Assembly (NCBI GenBank): GCA_934047225.1
Contig: OW203988.1
Coordinates: forward strand, 3,506,229 to 3,570,228
Source: Ypsolopha sequella
Taxonomy: Eukaryota > Arthropoda > Insecta > Lepidoptera > Ypsolophidae
Direction: 5' to 3'
Length of the DNA stretch: 64,000 nucleotides
A model generated the notes under the pieces. It was not told the DNA's origin. It saw only the letters and a list, made by a program, of their open reading frames with translations, and did no database searches. A program made the translations under genes and the position numbers. Positions 53,930-64,000 of the stretch are shown one piece after another (the first letter of the stretch is position 1; every line of letters begins with the position of its first letter).

Positions 53930-54240
53930 CGTCCCTGTTACTCCATATGCGAAAAAATCCTCAGTGCGAGAGGGACGGATTCGTGGAAAAGTAGCAAATA
54001 GTCGGTTTTTTATTAATATAAAATGTACTAAAGTTGCTATCAAAATTTCGTTTAACCAAGTCCTAGACACCGTTAAAACCCATCTAATAAAATATAGCTG
54101 CAGTCTATATGTCATTCTAAATTGTCAAACCAGAAGAATTGGTGTCGAAAAGGACCACATTTCAATTAATATTTCTATCGAGCCGAATTTCTCCAATCGC
54201 GTTTCTGTTTTAACAGATCCCTAGAAAAAGAATCCAAAAA
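53930..54240 (+). repeat. Diverged member of repeat F
   Basis: CAGTGCGAGAGGGACGGATT, CATCTAATAAAATATAG, GGACCACATTTCAATTAATA and TTTCTATCGAG follow the order of the 6178-6610 copy with many changes. Confidence 0.6.
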
Positions 54241-54385
54241 TAATATACTATTTTATCAAAATAATACATTATTTACTGAAGTAGATATGCAAGTCCTTAA
54301 AGTGTCGTTTTTTTTCCGTAGCGCCTTAAACTGTCATCGTATGTGATGCAGTATAAGTACGGCTCTATTTTGAAGCTTAGCACAT

Positions 54386-54645
54386 TATATAAGGTCTTTC
54401 AATTTAAATGGAAAGTAATCTAGGAGATGATTCAGTATCGTTAATACATCACATTCCACTGCAAAGTATTTTTTTTGCGCAGTTCACTTGTCCGTACAAA
54501 CTGAGTCAGCTGATCGGACCACTTCGTACTGAGAAGTGGAAAAAAAGTTTTCGCAAAAAAAAGTACTTTGCAGTGGAATGTGATGTATTAACGAGCTGAA
54601 TCAGCTCCTAAATTACTTTCCATTTAAATTGAAAGACCTTATATA
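54386..54645. mobile_element. MITE with about 95-bp inverted ends, 260 bp
   Basis: TATATAAGGTCTTTCAATTT, AAATGGAAAGTAATCTAGGA and TACATCACATTCCACTGCAA on the left are mirrored on the right with only a few differences. The centre holds CAGTTCACTTGTCCGTAC and is unpaired. It is TA-rich at both borders. Confidence 0.93.
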
Positions 54646-54768
54646 GAGTGCATTACAAACTAGAAATCAATCAGAAATAAATATTTTGAAAAAATTCCTT
54701 GGGCCAGGATTCGAACATTTATTATTTTTTTTTTTTATTGATTTCTTAGTAGTCAGTAATGCACTCTA
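54644..54768. repeat. Second palindrome abutting the MITE, with a B-box-like core
   Basis: TAGAGTGCATTAC, TAGAAATCAATC on the left pairs with TTGATTTCTTAG, GTAATGCACTCTA on the right. The interior contains GGGCCAGGATTCGAAC, the complement of a tRNA-type B box. It overlaps the preceding MITE by only TA. Confidence 0.8.
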
Positions 54769-55224
54769 ATATTAATAAGAGTATCCAAAGCGATGAATTT
54801 TGCCATAGAAACATATAATCTTAGCACATTGTTAGCAGTTTTTTTTTGTATTAAATCTAGAAATTCATATTTTTTCACCAAGAGCGACAAAATATTATAA
54901 CGACAAAGTACACCCTAAATCTTTAAAACTTGGACCTTCCAGTTGACGCGAAACTTCCCAAGACTTGCGGCCAACCACACAACACAAGGCTTTTCATGAA
55001 AACTTCCGAAACTTGTAAACTTGTACGCCCACAACTTCACATGACTGTAAAACTTTTCAGTTGTTAAGTTCAGTCGGGTAAATACACGTCAGTTACAATT
55101 CGTACGCCTCAGGTGAATGTTCAAACAGCAATGGTTGCAGCAAACTACTCATCTATACAGAGAGTAAATAGACTGCGACCTTTAAATAAAACCAGATACT
55201 CTACTGATCTACCTCTATTAACAC
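54769..55224. other. No gene recognised
   Basis: No shared repeat or motif. Confidence 0.35.
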
Positions 55225-55700
55225 CCGGTATATATGTTGTGAACCAAGTGATAATATGTTGATATACATGTTGTAAACCAAGTGATATACATGTTGTAAA
55301 CCAAGTGATATATGTTGTAAACCATGTGATATATATGTTGTAAACCATGTGATATATATGTTGTAAACCAAGTGATATATATGTTGTGAACCAAGTGATA
55401 TATGTTGTGAACCAAGTGATATATATGTTATGAACCAAGTGATATATGATGTGAACCAAGTGATATATATGTTGTAAACCAAGTGATATGTATGTTGTAA
55501 AGCAAGTGATATATATGTTGTAAACCAAGTGATAATTATGTTATTAACCAAGTGATATATATTCTGTGAGCCAATTGACATATATGTTGTGAACCAAGTG
55601 ATATATATGTTGTGAACATGTTATGAACCAAGTGATATATATGTTGTAAACCAAGTTATATATATGTTTTAAACCAAGTGATATATATGTTTTTTTTTTT
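55225..55700. repeat. Minisatellite of about 20-22 bp period
   Basis: Units of GTGATATATATGTTGTAAAC plus CAA recur about 20 times with length and base variation. Reverse-strand frames of 126 to 127 codons (repeating YHLVYNIYITWFTT) come only from the repeat. Confidence 0.95.
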
Positions 55701-56055
55701 GTATGTTGTAAATCAAGTGATAAATCAGTTGTCGAATCTAGTCGAATCGGGCAAGGTGATTAATTATTTATCACATTGTCCGGTCTTTATGACTATTGAT
55801 ATGTGATTATTGGGCAATATAGGTACTTTTAACAGGAAGCGGGATTATAAGGTTGATCTCAAACCCGACTTTGGGACAAACTAGTTTACCGGCTCTCTTC
55901 CACTTTGACTTTTGGGTTCTGGATTTTCATAAAAAAAAATAAGGGATTTTAGGACATTCCCACGGAATCGAATGAAACGAGATCCACGCAAACAACACTG
56001 CGGGGCATCCATTAACTATTGTAATATAACATTTTTAAATACCAAAGTCCCCAAA
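55701..56055. other. No gene; fragment of MITE family M at about 55855-55900
   Basis: TCAAACCCGACTTTGGGACA and AACTAGTTTACC resemble the left end of the 14.2-kb MITE. Confidence 0.5.
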
Positions 56056-56378
56056 TAAATTAACATTATATCATTACAGTATAGAAACGCAGAAATAAAA
56101 TTAAATCTGGATGTGAGGAGCTCTGCACCGGGAACCTAGAGGACGTCCTCTAGGCGCCAAGTGGCTTACTATAAAGTGGGTATCTATAAATAACATTGCA
56201 GTATGGGAAAGCACATTGGTAAATTCACGAGTTGTGTTGAGACCTGGATAGCTCAGAGGTTAGAGCAATCGCCCGGCAAGCGAGAGGTCCCGGGTTCGAT
56301 TCCTGATTCAGAGCTCCTCACATCCAGATTTACTTTTATTTCTGCGTTTCTATACTGCAATGATATAATGTTAATTTA
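56056..56378. mobile_element. Palindromic element with a tRNA-like sequence in the centre
   Basis: The left arm (TAAATTAACATTATATCATT, ACAGTATAGAAACGCAGAAA, TCTGGATGTGAGGAGCTCTG) and right arm are mirrored over about 75 bases with two differences. The right arm is joined to a tRNA-like stretch (56241-56312). The left arm is joined to what may be a much decayed copy, which ends in a perfect 20-base palindrome (56135-56154). It looks like two SINE copies head to head, or a MITE that captured a tRNA. Confidence 0.85.
56241..56312 (+). other. tRNA-like sequence (pseudo-tRNA or SINE head)
   Basis: GATAGCTCAGAGGTTAGAGC is a good D-arm with an A box, and GGTCCCGGGTTCGATTCC is a strong B box. The anticodon loop would be CCGGCAA (GGC in the middle), but position 33 is C instead of T, the acceptor strands do not pair (GACCTGG against TTCAGAG) and the T stem is broken. 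It could still be read by RNA polymerase III, but is unlikely to be a working tRNA. Confidence 0.6.
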
Positions 56379-56655
56379 TATCTCCTTGCGATGGATAAAT
56401 CGCCAAGTGTTCAAACATAGAAATTTATTTCTGTCATAGTTTCCCCAAATAAAAATAGCAAATTATAGATGTAAAAATGCTTAGCGGCAGAAACAAGAAA
56501 AAGAAAAAATACGACGTGTTTAGTAAAATATCTATTACGAACATGCGAAATTTTTGAGTAAATGTTAACATGATGATAAAAAAAACATAATATTTTTAAA
56601 GTTCCGTAGGATAGCGTAAACCTTATAAGGTAGTTTCGTTTTATATCTGTCTACG

Positions 56656-56727
56656 GGTATGCGTCTGGCTACAGGTATGCGTCTGGCTACAGGTATGCGT
56701 CTGGCTACAGGTATGCGTCTGGCTACA
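56656..56727 (+). repeat. 18-bp tandem repeat, four copies
   Basis: GGTATGCGTCTGGCTACA four times without change. Confidence 0.95.
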
Positions 56728-57924
56728 GGAAACCTCGTCATAATTCGTCTTTAAAATTTATCATTTCCACAATATTTTTTTGAACAGGATGACTTCTTTT
56801 TTGACTTGTTTTTAACTGCAGAATCTCTTTTCTAAAAATTTTTTGACTTGCTTATGGCTGCAAAATCTTTTTTTATAATTATTTTGTAAGATAAATCACT
56901 AGATGGCAACAATAAGAAAACTGACAATATTATTTGTTCCTTTATAAACTGCGCGTGATCTCATTTCGGGTAAGAATACCAGAAAATATATTTATTTATT
57001 TCGATTATGGGCAGGCTTTAAAGTACTCTTACAAACCCTTCGCTAGACAGCAATGATTTTTGTCCTAAATTGCAAACGACAATCCAATTCTGCCTCGTTC
57101 AAAAACAATTTGCCTCACAATCAAGGAAGGCCTTGCCAGGGAAGGTTTTCGCAAATAAGGTGTCCTCAAAGGAAGGGTGAAGGACAGTCGCATTCCGCCC
57201 TTGGAGGACCGGTGACCGGTGTCATAGCGAGCATTCTTGGCAATCCCTTCTTGTTTTAGACTTTATTTATTTATTGAGAGGGTTGAAAAGCTGGAACGTT
57301 TTGTTTTTTGTTTTTTTTCGTCTCTACTTCCAAAAGTCGGCTGGTAGATGACAGCCTAGATACAATTTTTCTAATAATATTTATAACATTGCTTTTGTTT
57401 ATTTTGCAAAAAACTATATGCAACTTCGCTTACTTAATGTAAGAATAATTTCATCGAGTAAACACGACAGAAAGTACAAGAAAACAAAATATTACAGGAA
57501 TAGTACCAAAAAAAATTGACTCATTCGACTGATTTCGGCCCTAAAGTGGGCCGAAATATATTTCAAACGTGCTCGAAATGGATTAATACTTTTTTATTTA
57601 TATATTATAATATATTTAAAAGGTATAATAACAATACTTTTAGCGATATCGCAAAACAAAAATAGAGGGGAATAATAAAACGAGCGAAGAAAATAAACTT
57701 AGGGACTGATGATGAGACACTGTTTGAATAACTAGAGCGGTATGAATCCGAGTAAGCAAAAAATTAACTAAACTGAAGATGAATATTGATTAACAATAAA
57801 ATCCAGACGAAGCTTGCAAAAGTGTTCTGTAAATAATCTATTTTGCATACAAAAATTTTATGCATGCGACTTAATTACTAAATGACTAAAAATACTGAGT
57901 GGGCGAATTTAAAGTATAAAATCA
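56728..57924. other. No gene; short piece like the 4.3-kb palindrome arm near 57520-57580
   Basis: GACTCATTCGACTGATTTCG and GTGGGCCGAAATATATTTC recall the arm words of 4316-4905. A balanced patch at 57100-57250 has no known motif. Confidence 0.35.
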
Positions 57925-58030
57925 AAGATACCTACTTCACCAAAAGTCAAAAAATAGGTGCGACGACGAGTGAAGCGAGGAGGAGTGTGTTAGGTTTACA
58001 TGTAAGATAAAATAAGGAGCCGAGCGAAGC
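57925..58030 (-). repeat. Repeat shared with 5273-5372
   Basis: See 5273-5372. Here it is followed by GAGCCGAGCGAAGCGTAGCG. Confidence 0.6.
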
Positions 58031-58940
58031 GTAGCGGGCCGAGGCGACGTCCCTAGTTTTATTACTTAAAATTAAATTGTCACTAAAACAGAAAATTTAA
58101 AACTTTCTGTTAAAAACTACCCCATCATTTAACATAAAATGCCGCTCACTGTAAAAAAAATATTTGCTAAATATTGAAAAAAATGCAGGACCTGATGTTA
58201 AAAATCAAACAAATATCAGGTTGCTCAAATATTATGAAGCTTCTGATTTTGTAATTTAAGTAACTCAAATGAATGTTTTCAAGTTGCTGTTCTATTGATT
58301 TCTCGTCACTCGCAGTCATTCGCTCACTTAGTAAAACAATAAGTCAAATTAATTGTTTTTGTCACTTAAAATTTTCATTTACAGTCACTCGTTTTATTAC
58401 TACCCAAAAATTTATAGATATCACAAAGTACGAGATTAACCTCGTATTAACCGCAGATTACTGGTTTAGATGTTTTCCGTCTCAATATCCTTGATTTTGT
58501 CTAATAAAGAGGATTTTGTACTTTGAAATTATTTATTTTACTTATCTGTACTGCCAAAGGTTTTCATAATTGGTATTCTTGGAATATTTCCATGAATTTC
58601 GGTATGCAAAGCAATAAGTTCAAATTCAATAATATTTTGGTTTAGGCATGTTAAGCGTCAATTGACGACTATGGGAACATGGTACATATAAAAGTCCTTA
58701 AACATCTTCGATATTTTCTAACAAAAGACTTTAGATTCTCTTCCAAGACTAATGTGAACTTCAGTAACTTAAACCTGGCAAGTAATTGCTCAAACCAAAA
58801 GCCTTTTAAACTAAGTAGCAGTGATCCATCCAACTAACAGTATCATAGATGTCATGCACCTGACGACAAGTTACAACAACGAACTTAGACTTGCAACTTG
58901 AAGGGGTTTATACCGAGCGGGTATAGTTCTGTTTTGAAAT
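58031..58940. other. No gene recognised
   Basis: No motif. Confidence 0.35.
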
Positions 58941-58969
58941 AGATGCGTTTAGGTTCATTGTTGACGGTT

Positions 58970-59560
58970 TTTCAGATCTTGAGAAGAAGTGGAAGCGAGA
59001 TTTCTAAGGCTCGAGCTAAATATGTACTCAATGGAGTTCGACAGATAGCTTTTGCGGTCGGAAGGCTAATTCGACACACTGATAATTACTCTCCTGTGTG
59101 GATACGACTCCTGTTTAGTTGGAAAACGAGTCACGACATAAAATGGCTCGACATGCTAAAGCTGGAAAGGATTCAACATAACACCGCAACACCATCCCTT
59201 AAAAGTCGTCCCTCAATTGTTTCCTTCAAATTCAACTTGAAGAAGCACTTTTTGTCCTCTCAGCAGCTCTAGTATATATGTATGTATGTATAGTACGTAT
59301 TTAAATACATATAATATATATATTATTTTAGTACATACTCTTTGTTACTTTTTAGACCGTAAGGTAGTTAGCTCTCCGTTGCACTTTATGCACTCAATTA
59401 AAATTTCAATAAGCCAATGTATAATTTTTCTTCATCTCTGCCATTTATGGTTGACTGGAAGAAATTTCTTTCAGAAATAAGTTCGCTTTTGTCCTGTATT
59501 TCTTTTAATTCTAATCTGTATTTATCTGTGTTTTTTGTGTGCAATAAAGGAAAAGATTAT
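58970..59560 (+). mobile_element. LINE C-terminal tail and 3' UTR
   Basis: The frame to the stop near 59270 ends SRPSIVSFKFNLKKHFLSSQ, a LINE-like C-terminus. The 3' UTR has ATGGTTGACTGGAAGAAATT, TCTTTCAGAAATAAGTTCGC and TTTTTTGTGTGCAATAAAGG, the same hairpin-plus-AATAAAG end as 38375-38985 on the other strand. The upstream edge is uncertain. Confidence 0.7.
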
Positions 59561-59648
59561 GTGGTATTCAATATTTTTCAGTCGTTATCTATGTTTCACA
59601 AGTTATGCTCAATATTTGTATTATTAATATATAATATATAGGATATTT

Positions 59649-59806
59649 AAAATTACCTATCAATATACAATTATAAACAAAATAAAACTATACTAAATAA
59701 AAACTAACTATAAATTAAAATTACCTATCAATATACAAGTATAAACAAAATAAAACTATACTAAATAAATGCAATAAAGTATTTATTATTATTATTATTA
59801 TTATTA
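59649..59806 (+). repeat. Direct repeat of about 50 bp and (ATT)n run
   Basis: AAATTACCTATCAATATACA, ATAAACAAAATAAAACTATA and CTAAATAAA occur twice. A GCAATAAAGTATTTATT and an (ATT)8-type run follow, possibly a second LINE tail. Confidence 0.8.
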
Positions 59807-60538
59807 CCTGCGACAGATGCGACAAGCAGTGTAGCGCTCGCATTGGTCTTTTCAGTCACATGCAAAGATGTTACCCACGGCCATTCATTCAAACTATCTT
59901 CTGTGAAGATGCTGTGAATCTTTACACAAAAAAGTATCAATCTTTTAAAATATAAACCATTGCATTTGCGGTTTTATAAGATGTCTTTAACCTGTAGAAT
60001 TATTGGTGAATTCTTTTTTCCCGCCAAATTTCCGCGTCAATTTTGTTTTTGGCTCTATCTCCTAAATTAGTTGTCAAAATCTAATCCGGCTTTCTTTTTC
60101 TAAAACTAGAATTAATTTCTATAAGCTTTAAAAAAATAGAAAAAAGTATTTTTTTTATATACGGGATAAAGTACATTAAAAAAAGTTTTGGCTATATGTA
60201 TATATGTTTATTCAAATATAATATTATAAAAAATATAAAGAAAAAGAAAAATATTAAAAAAAAATAACTTTGACCATAAATTAAAAAAATAAATGTAGGG
60301 TAGCGTAACATGTCAAAAACAACAGCACACAATTTTTTTATTTTTATTGTAGTATTTTTTTTGTTATTGTTGATTGTCATTTTAGCTTTCCAACGATACC
60401 CATATTGTATGTAATATAATATAAATAGTACTCATACTGAACGTTTACCGTGACCTCGACTTACCTGTGCCGGGCGGCACAGCTATAACCCAAATAACAA
60501 AACTGAGAAATACAAGAGTATTAGTAGAATTATCTGTA
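59807..60538. other. No gene recognised
   Basis: AT-rich with A/T runs. Nothing matched. Confidence 0.35.
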
Positions 60539-61135
60539 CAGTGCGCGCCAATCTTTTAGTCGCCTCTGAAGATAGCCGCACGAGGCGACGCAATAGCCGT
60601 TTTACGGTGTCAGGGGGACGTTACAGGAGCGAGAGCGCGGAGCACACCCGCCTGCGTGCCGCACCAAACCCCCCGCTCGCCATTTCGCAGGTGTCAACAC
60701 TATGCGTTAGCGTTAGTGCTACGTCCGTACACTACACATGCGCGCGTTCCATGAAATGTACATTCGAGGAAAAAATTCCATGATTCGTTAAGTTTATCGT
60801 TGAATCTGTTTGTTATTGTTTTTGTTGCCTTTATTTGTTGTTTTGTTGACTTAGTTTGTTAAAGTTTATAGTTGTTGTTATGCCTCGCGGACGTTATAAC
60901 GTTTTAAGGCGACAATGTAGGAAAATGGTGTTTATATTAATGCGTTTTATTAATATAGTTAAGATCGCACTAAAATAAAATTAAATAATGAAATAGGTAG
61001 GTACAACAAGTACACCTTCCCACTTATAGTAAACATTTAATAATCAACCGTTGATATTATTATTTCCTTGACTGTACCTGCGCAAGCTTGCACTCGTAAC
61101 TCAATCAGAGGCGACTAAAAGATTGGCGCGCACTA
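60539..61135. mobile_element. 597-bp DNA transposon derivative, 31-bp TIRs, TA target
   Basis: CAGTGCGCGCCAATCTTTTA plus GTCGCCTCTGA at 60539-60569 is mirrored at 61105-61135 with a single difference at the outermost base, and TA flanks both sides (60537-60538, 61136-61137). The left half is GC-rich, the right half AT-rich. It is an internally deleted derivative of a Tc1/mariner-like element. Confidence 0.9.
60880..60978 (+). pseudogene. Possible transposase start inside the TIR element
   Basis: ATG at 60880 opens MPRGRYNVLRRQCRKMVFIL and stops after 32 codons. MPRG followed by basic residues is how many Tc1-like transposases begin. The rest of the protein would have been removed by the internal deletion. 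The similarity is very short. Confidence 0.35.
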
Positions 61136-61535
61136 TACACGGCATGAGAATAGCCGCCTTATCAGAATAATTTCAGCTCTAGAGATAAAATACGAGTACC
61201 TACCTGTATAGTCTACATGTCTGTCCCAAACTAAATCTCAAGTAAATACATAACCAGGTAAAGCAAACATAAACATAACACTTCAGGGTTCCTTCGGCAA
61301 CACGTGTAAACCCTCTCAAGGCTAATGAAGGAGAACTTCATAATCTCTTAGTTACAACTTCAGCCGTTCCTACTTAGCTAAGTATTGACCCTTCCTAACT
61401 TAATGTACGGTAAACTGGAGTCGGTACATAATTAAGTAGACGGATTTTAGCTATCATTAATAATTCACGTGGGAGCATTACAAGAGTTTAGACGCTATAT
61501 TAATTTGGGCTTTTAAAAGTTATCTTCAATTCGTC
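61136..61535. other. No gene recognised
   Basis: No motif. Confidence 0.35.
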
Positions 61536-61547
61536 AGGAAAATTAAA

Positions 61548-61860
61548 CTTATGATGATATACGGCGCTGAGACGTGGTCTCTTACCAAAGGCTTGATCCG
61601 CCAATTTAAGGTCGCTCAACGAGCTATGGAGAGGGCTATGCTTGGGATATTTCTGATAGATAAAATCCGAAACAAAGATATCCGTCAGAGATCAAAGGTG
61701 ACCGACATAGCCTGCCGAATCAGTAAGTTGAAGTGGCAGTGGACTGGCCACATTTGTCACCGATGTGATGGTCGTTGGGGCCATTAGGCATTGGAATGGA
61801 GACCACGTACAGCAAAGCGTAGCGTAGATCGCCCTCGTGCCCGCTGGACTGAGGATAATT
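61548..61860 (+). pseudogene. RTE reverse transcriptase C-terminal relic, internally deleted
   Basis: IYGAETWSLTKGLIRQFKVA, QRAMERAMLGIFLIDKIRNK, DIRQRSKVTDIACRISKLKW and QWTGHICHRCDGRWGH are in one frame to 61787, with LEWRPRTAKRSVDRPRARWT in the next. Compared with 39345-39700 it has fewer stops but lacks about 45 bases after ARWT and the normal RTE 3' end. Confidence 0.85.
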
Positions 61861-62305
61861 GGATAGGATAATTACAACAATTAAAGAAAAAAATAAGTCA
61901 CGACGAATATTCTTAAAAAGCAACATTCAATCTAAATGATCGTCCGTCACAGTTCTGAAAAGCGTTCCCTTACATTAGTATAACCTTCCTAGAGAACTTT
62001 TTTATGCGCAGATACTGTCGAAACTTGACTAGTGCAAGCAATGATATACAAGCTGCAGGTACTCAAGAAAAGAAGACTGTCGGTATAAAAGTGTTCAAAT
62101 AATTACAAAATATTCATCACTGGGGCACGCCTGTGCCCCGCGCGTGTAATGAAGTGTTAAATTAGTTAGCTGCATATACAATGAAATATTGGCAAAATTG
62201 ATACAGTTTTTTAGTCAGCACGCCTTGACATAAATTTCCCATACACTATTATGTGATTTGATATTTGGCGCAACAGTAGTTCGCGTCCCTGTTTAGCTAC
62301 GCTGG
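61861..62305. other. No gene recognised
   Basis: No motif. Confidence 0.35.
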
Positions 62306-62490
62306 GTAGCAAGTGCTACGCTGTGTAGCAAGTGCTACGGTGTGTAGCAAGTGCTACGGTGTGTAGCAAGTGCTACGGTGTGTAGCAAGTGCTACGGTGT
62401 GTAGCAAGTGCTACGGTGTGTAGCAAGTGCTACGGTGTGTAGCAAGTGCTACGCTGTGTAGCAAGTGCTACGGTGTGTAGCAAGTGCTAC
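62306..62490. repeat. 19-bp tandem array, ten copies, each unit a hairpin
   Basis: GTAGCAAGTGCTAC (a 6-bp-stem inverted repeat around AG) recurs every 19 bases from 62306 to 62477, with linkers GGTGT or GCTGT. Confidence 0.95.
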
Positions 62491-64000
62491 GACTCTACAG
62501 ATTTCCTGCATCGTAGACCCGCTAGGTAGCGTCGGTCGAAGCGTATAATATGCGTCAGTGATGCATCTAAATTGATCACCTCATCCTACGCCAAGCGACT
62601 CTAGTCAAAAATGACTTACTCGTAAATAATTGTACTTCATAAATAGCCATTTTGGCCTGACTGGCGTATTAAAAAAAAAATGAAGAGAATCTTTCTTCCT
62701 CCTAATTTGTTCTTCTGTGTGTAGATATTATCTAAGATATGTGTTACTACTACTTGTGTTTTTATCTAAACAGCAGGAATATAAAAAGTTATACAATATT
62801 ATGTATTGTAAGTACATTTAAATGTAATTATTACTTAGTTTGGTAGGTTATGTTAAGTTGTATTTAATGGCCATATTATGATAATTTTTTATTTAGTAGA
62901 TTATTTTGTTTGTTCACATACGCAAACGCAAATTTTAAAAAAAAATTTGCTTTGCAAGCTTGGTTTAATGGAAGAAATCACAGTCTTGACACAGCTCGTC
63001 ACTGTACATCATATTTAAGGCCCTTACTGTAATAAATGTATCTGTGTACAGTAAATAATTTCTTTAAACCATAGACAAAAACATTTAAAAAAAGCTAAAA
63101 TATTTTATCGTAATATGAAATACAAAATGTTCATTTAAAACAAGCCATGAACTAAAATCGTAAACTTCAATCATACTAATGCTCCAAAAATACAAACTTA
63201 CCAAATAAAACGTGAGCCCGAATCCGGCCCCATAAAACAAGCGCTAAGCGTCGACCGAAAACGGGTAAAAATAAAAATTGCTACAAAATAAGCGTTACCA
63301 TAAAAAAGGTTTCGGTGAACAAGTGAATCATAATTTATGAATTCCGCTGTCCGAGGAGGGACGGGAGATTTACGTGGGGTCATTGTGTGCTGGCTCCTGG
63401 ACTACGATGTACACTTACAAACATTAAGAAGAGAACGCTTCAGTTGAATCGGAATAATCCTTGGTGGTAAGTGGGCAAGTGTTTGACTGTTGTCACTTGG
63501 ACACTTCTAATATACCCATACAACCCCCTTGCATCCTTAGGTGTCAAGTAAGATATAAATTGGAACGCTTCTGTACCATAATAAAAATTATGAAACAGTT
63601 TTCATAGGTAGCCAAATCGGTTGCAAAAAGACCGCAGTGTCCAAATAAATAAAGCTGCTAATGTTGTTATCCAAATGTACTTAGAACAATCAAGTTTGTA
63701 TTGTAACATATAGCTAGGCAATGTGTTAGGTTTAGGTAAGATTAGGTCTTATAAGTAGATTAAAGGACTATTTGTTCGTGTTCAGTTGGCAATCGATAAC
63801 CTTTATGGATCGACGTACGTCGCATTGACTGAATTATTTCGTGTGTTCCAAAAATAAATACCGATCCAGCATAAAAGATCTTTCAAACAAAACACGAGCA
63901 AGATTCCTTAGAGAGTCCCATCGATGTGAAGGTGGCTTTCCATAAAGATTCCTTCTAGAGTCCTGCTGAGGAGAAGCTGAATCTCCATAAGATTCCTTCT
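62491..64000. other. No gene recognised; short direct repeat at the window end
   Basis: ATAAAGATTCCTTCTAGAG near 63943 and ATAAGATTCCTTCT at 63987-64000 suggest a repeat continuing beyond the window. The rest shows no motif. Confidence 0.35.

Noticed and set aside
55145..55581. Reverse-strand frames of about 126 codons rich in Tyr, Ile and His
   Set aside because: Translation of the 20-22 bp minisatellite only; the same peptide appears in overlapping frames.
55225..55700. CRISPR-like array of repeats and spacers
   Set aside because: Units are contiguous and variable with no unique spacers, and the DNA is clearly eukaryotic.
56241..56312. Functional tRNA gene
   Set aside because: The acceptor and T stems do not pair and the base before the anticodon is C, so a working tRNA is unlikely.
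60541..60783. 80-codon arginine- and serine-rich frame
   Set aside because: It starts inside a terminal inverted repeat and covers the GC-rich leader of a transposon; no motif.

Overview
The window looks like intergenic, repeat-saturated chromosomal DNA from an insect, most likely a moth or butterfly (Lepidoptera). It is AT-rich, has no bacterial-style gene packing, and I could not recognise any ordinary host gene. The lepidopteran call rests on familiar interspersed repeats (elements with one end in GGCCAAGTGCGAGT and the other in GGTTCCGTA, RTE ends in GTCCAGCAGTGG...GCTGATG, LINE tails with CTGGAAGAAAT and GTGTGCAATAAAG) and on Bel/Pao, RTE and CR1/jockey-like remnants. The species cannot be told. 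All boundaries and identities were read by eye.

Layout. 1-2345: decayed Bel/Pao LTR retrotransposon (protease and integrase relics, LTR-like end). 2.5-9 kb: interspersed repeats, a cluster of alternating palindromes (4.3-4.9 kb) and palindromic MITEs. 9-13.8 kb: two LINE tails, a small MITE, and a non-autonomous hAT-type element at 11860-12677 with an exact 8-bp target-site duplication (TSD). 14.2-19.9 kb: a MITE, a 5'-truncated LINE with an intact 480-codon reverse transcriptase frame and a 10-bp TSD (14981-16575), another LINE tail, and a short retroposon with an RTE-like tail. 20.1-24.3 kb: the most unusual object, a 4.16-kb near-perfect inverted duplication. Each arm carries the same two-exon gene (acidic nuclease-like domain plus a C-terminal cysteine-rich CXC domain), and each copy has a different single lesion. 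The whole block sits inside an older repeat whose two halves lie on either side. 25.2-27.3 kb: a composite LINE insertion splitting a MITE, with a 12-bp TSD and a palindrome exactly at its 5' junction. 30.6-34 kb: a young LTR element (LTRs differ at about three positions) whose interior is a gag relic followed by six 140-bp tandem repeats where pol should be. 36-64 kb: MITEs, SINEs, LINE and RTE tails, three further terminal-inverted-repeat elements (44034-45118, 60539-61135 and a tRNA-bearing palindrome at 56056-56378), and several minisatellites, including ten 19-bp units that are each a small hairpin.

No gene set here works as a pathway. The biology is that of mobile elements: nested insertions give a relative history, and many elements are foldback structures that could pair as DNA or as RNA. 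The only long uninterrupted coding frame likely to have encoded an enzyme is the reverse transcriptase at 15123-16565, and it lacks the N-terminal part of its polyprotein.
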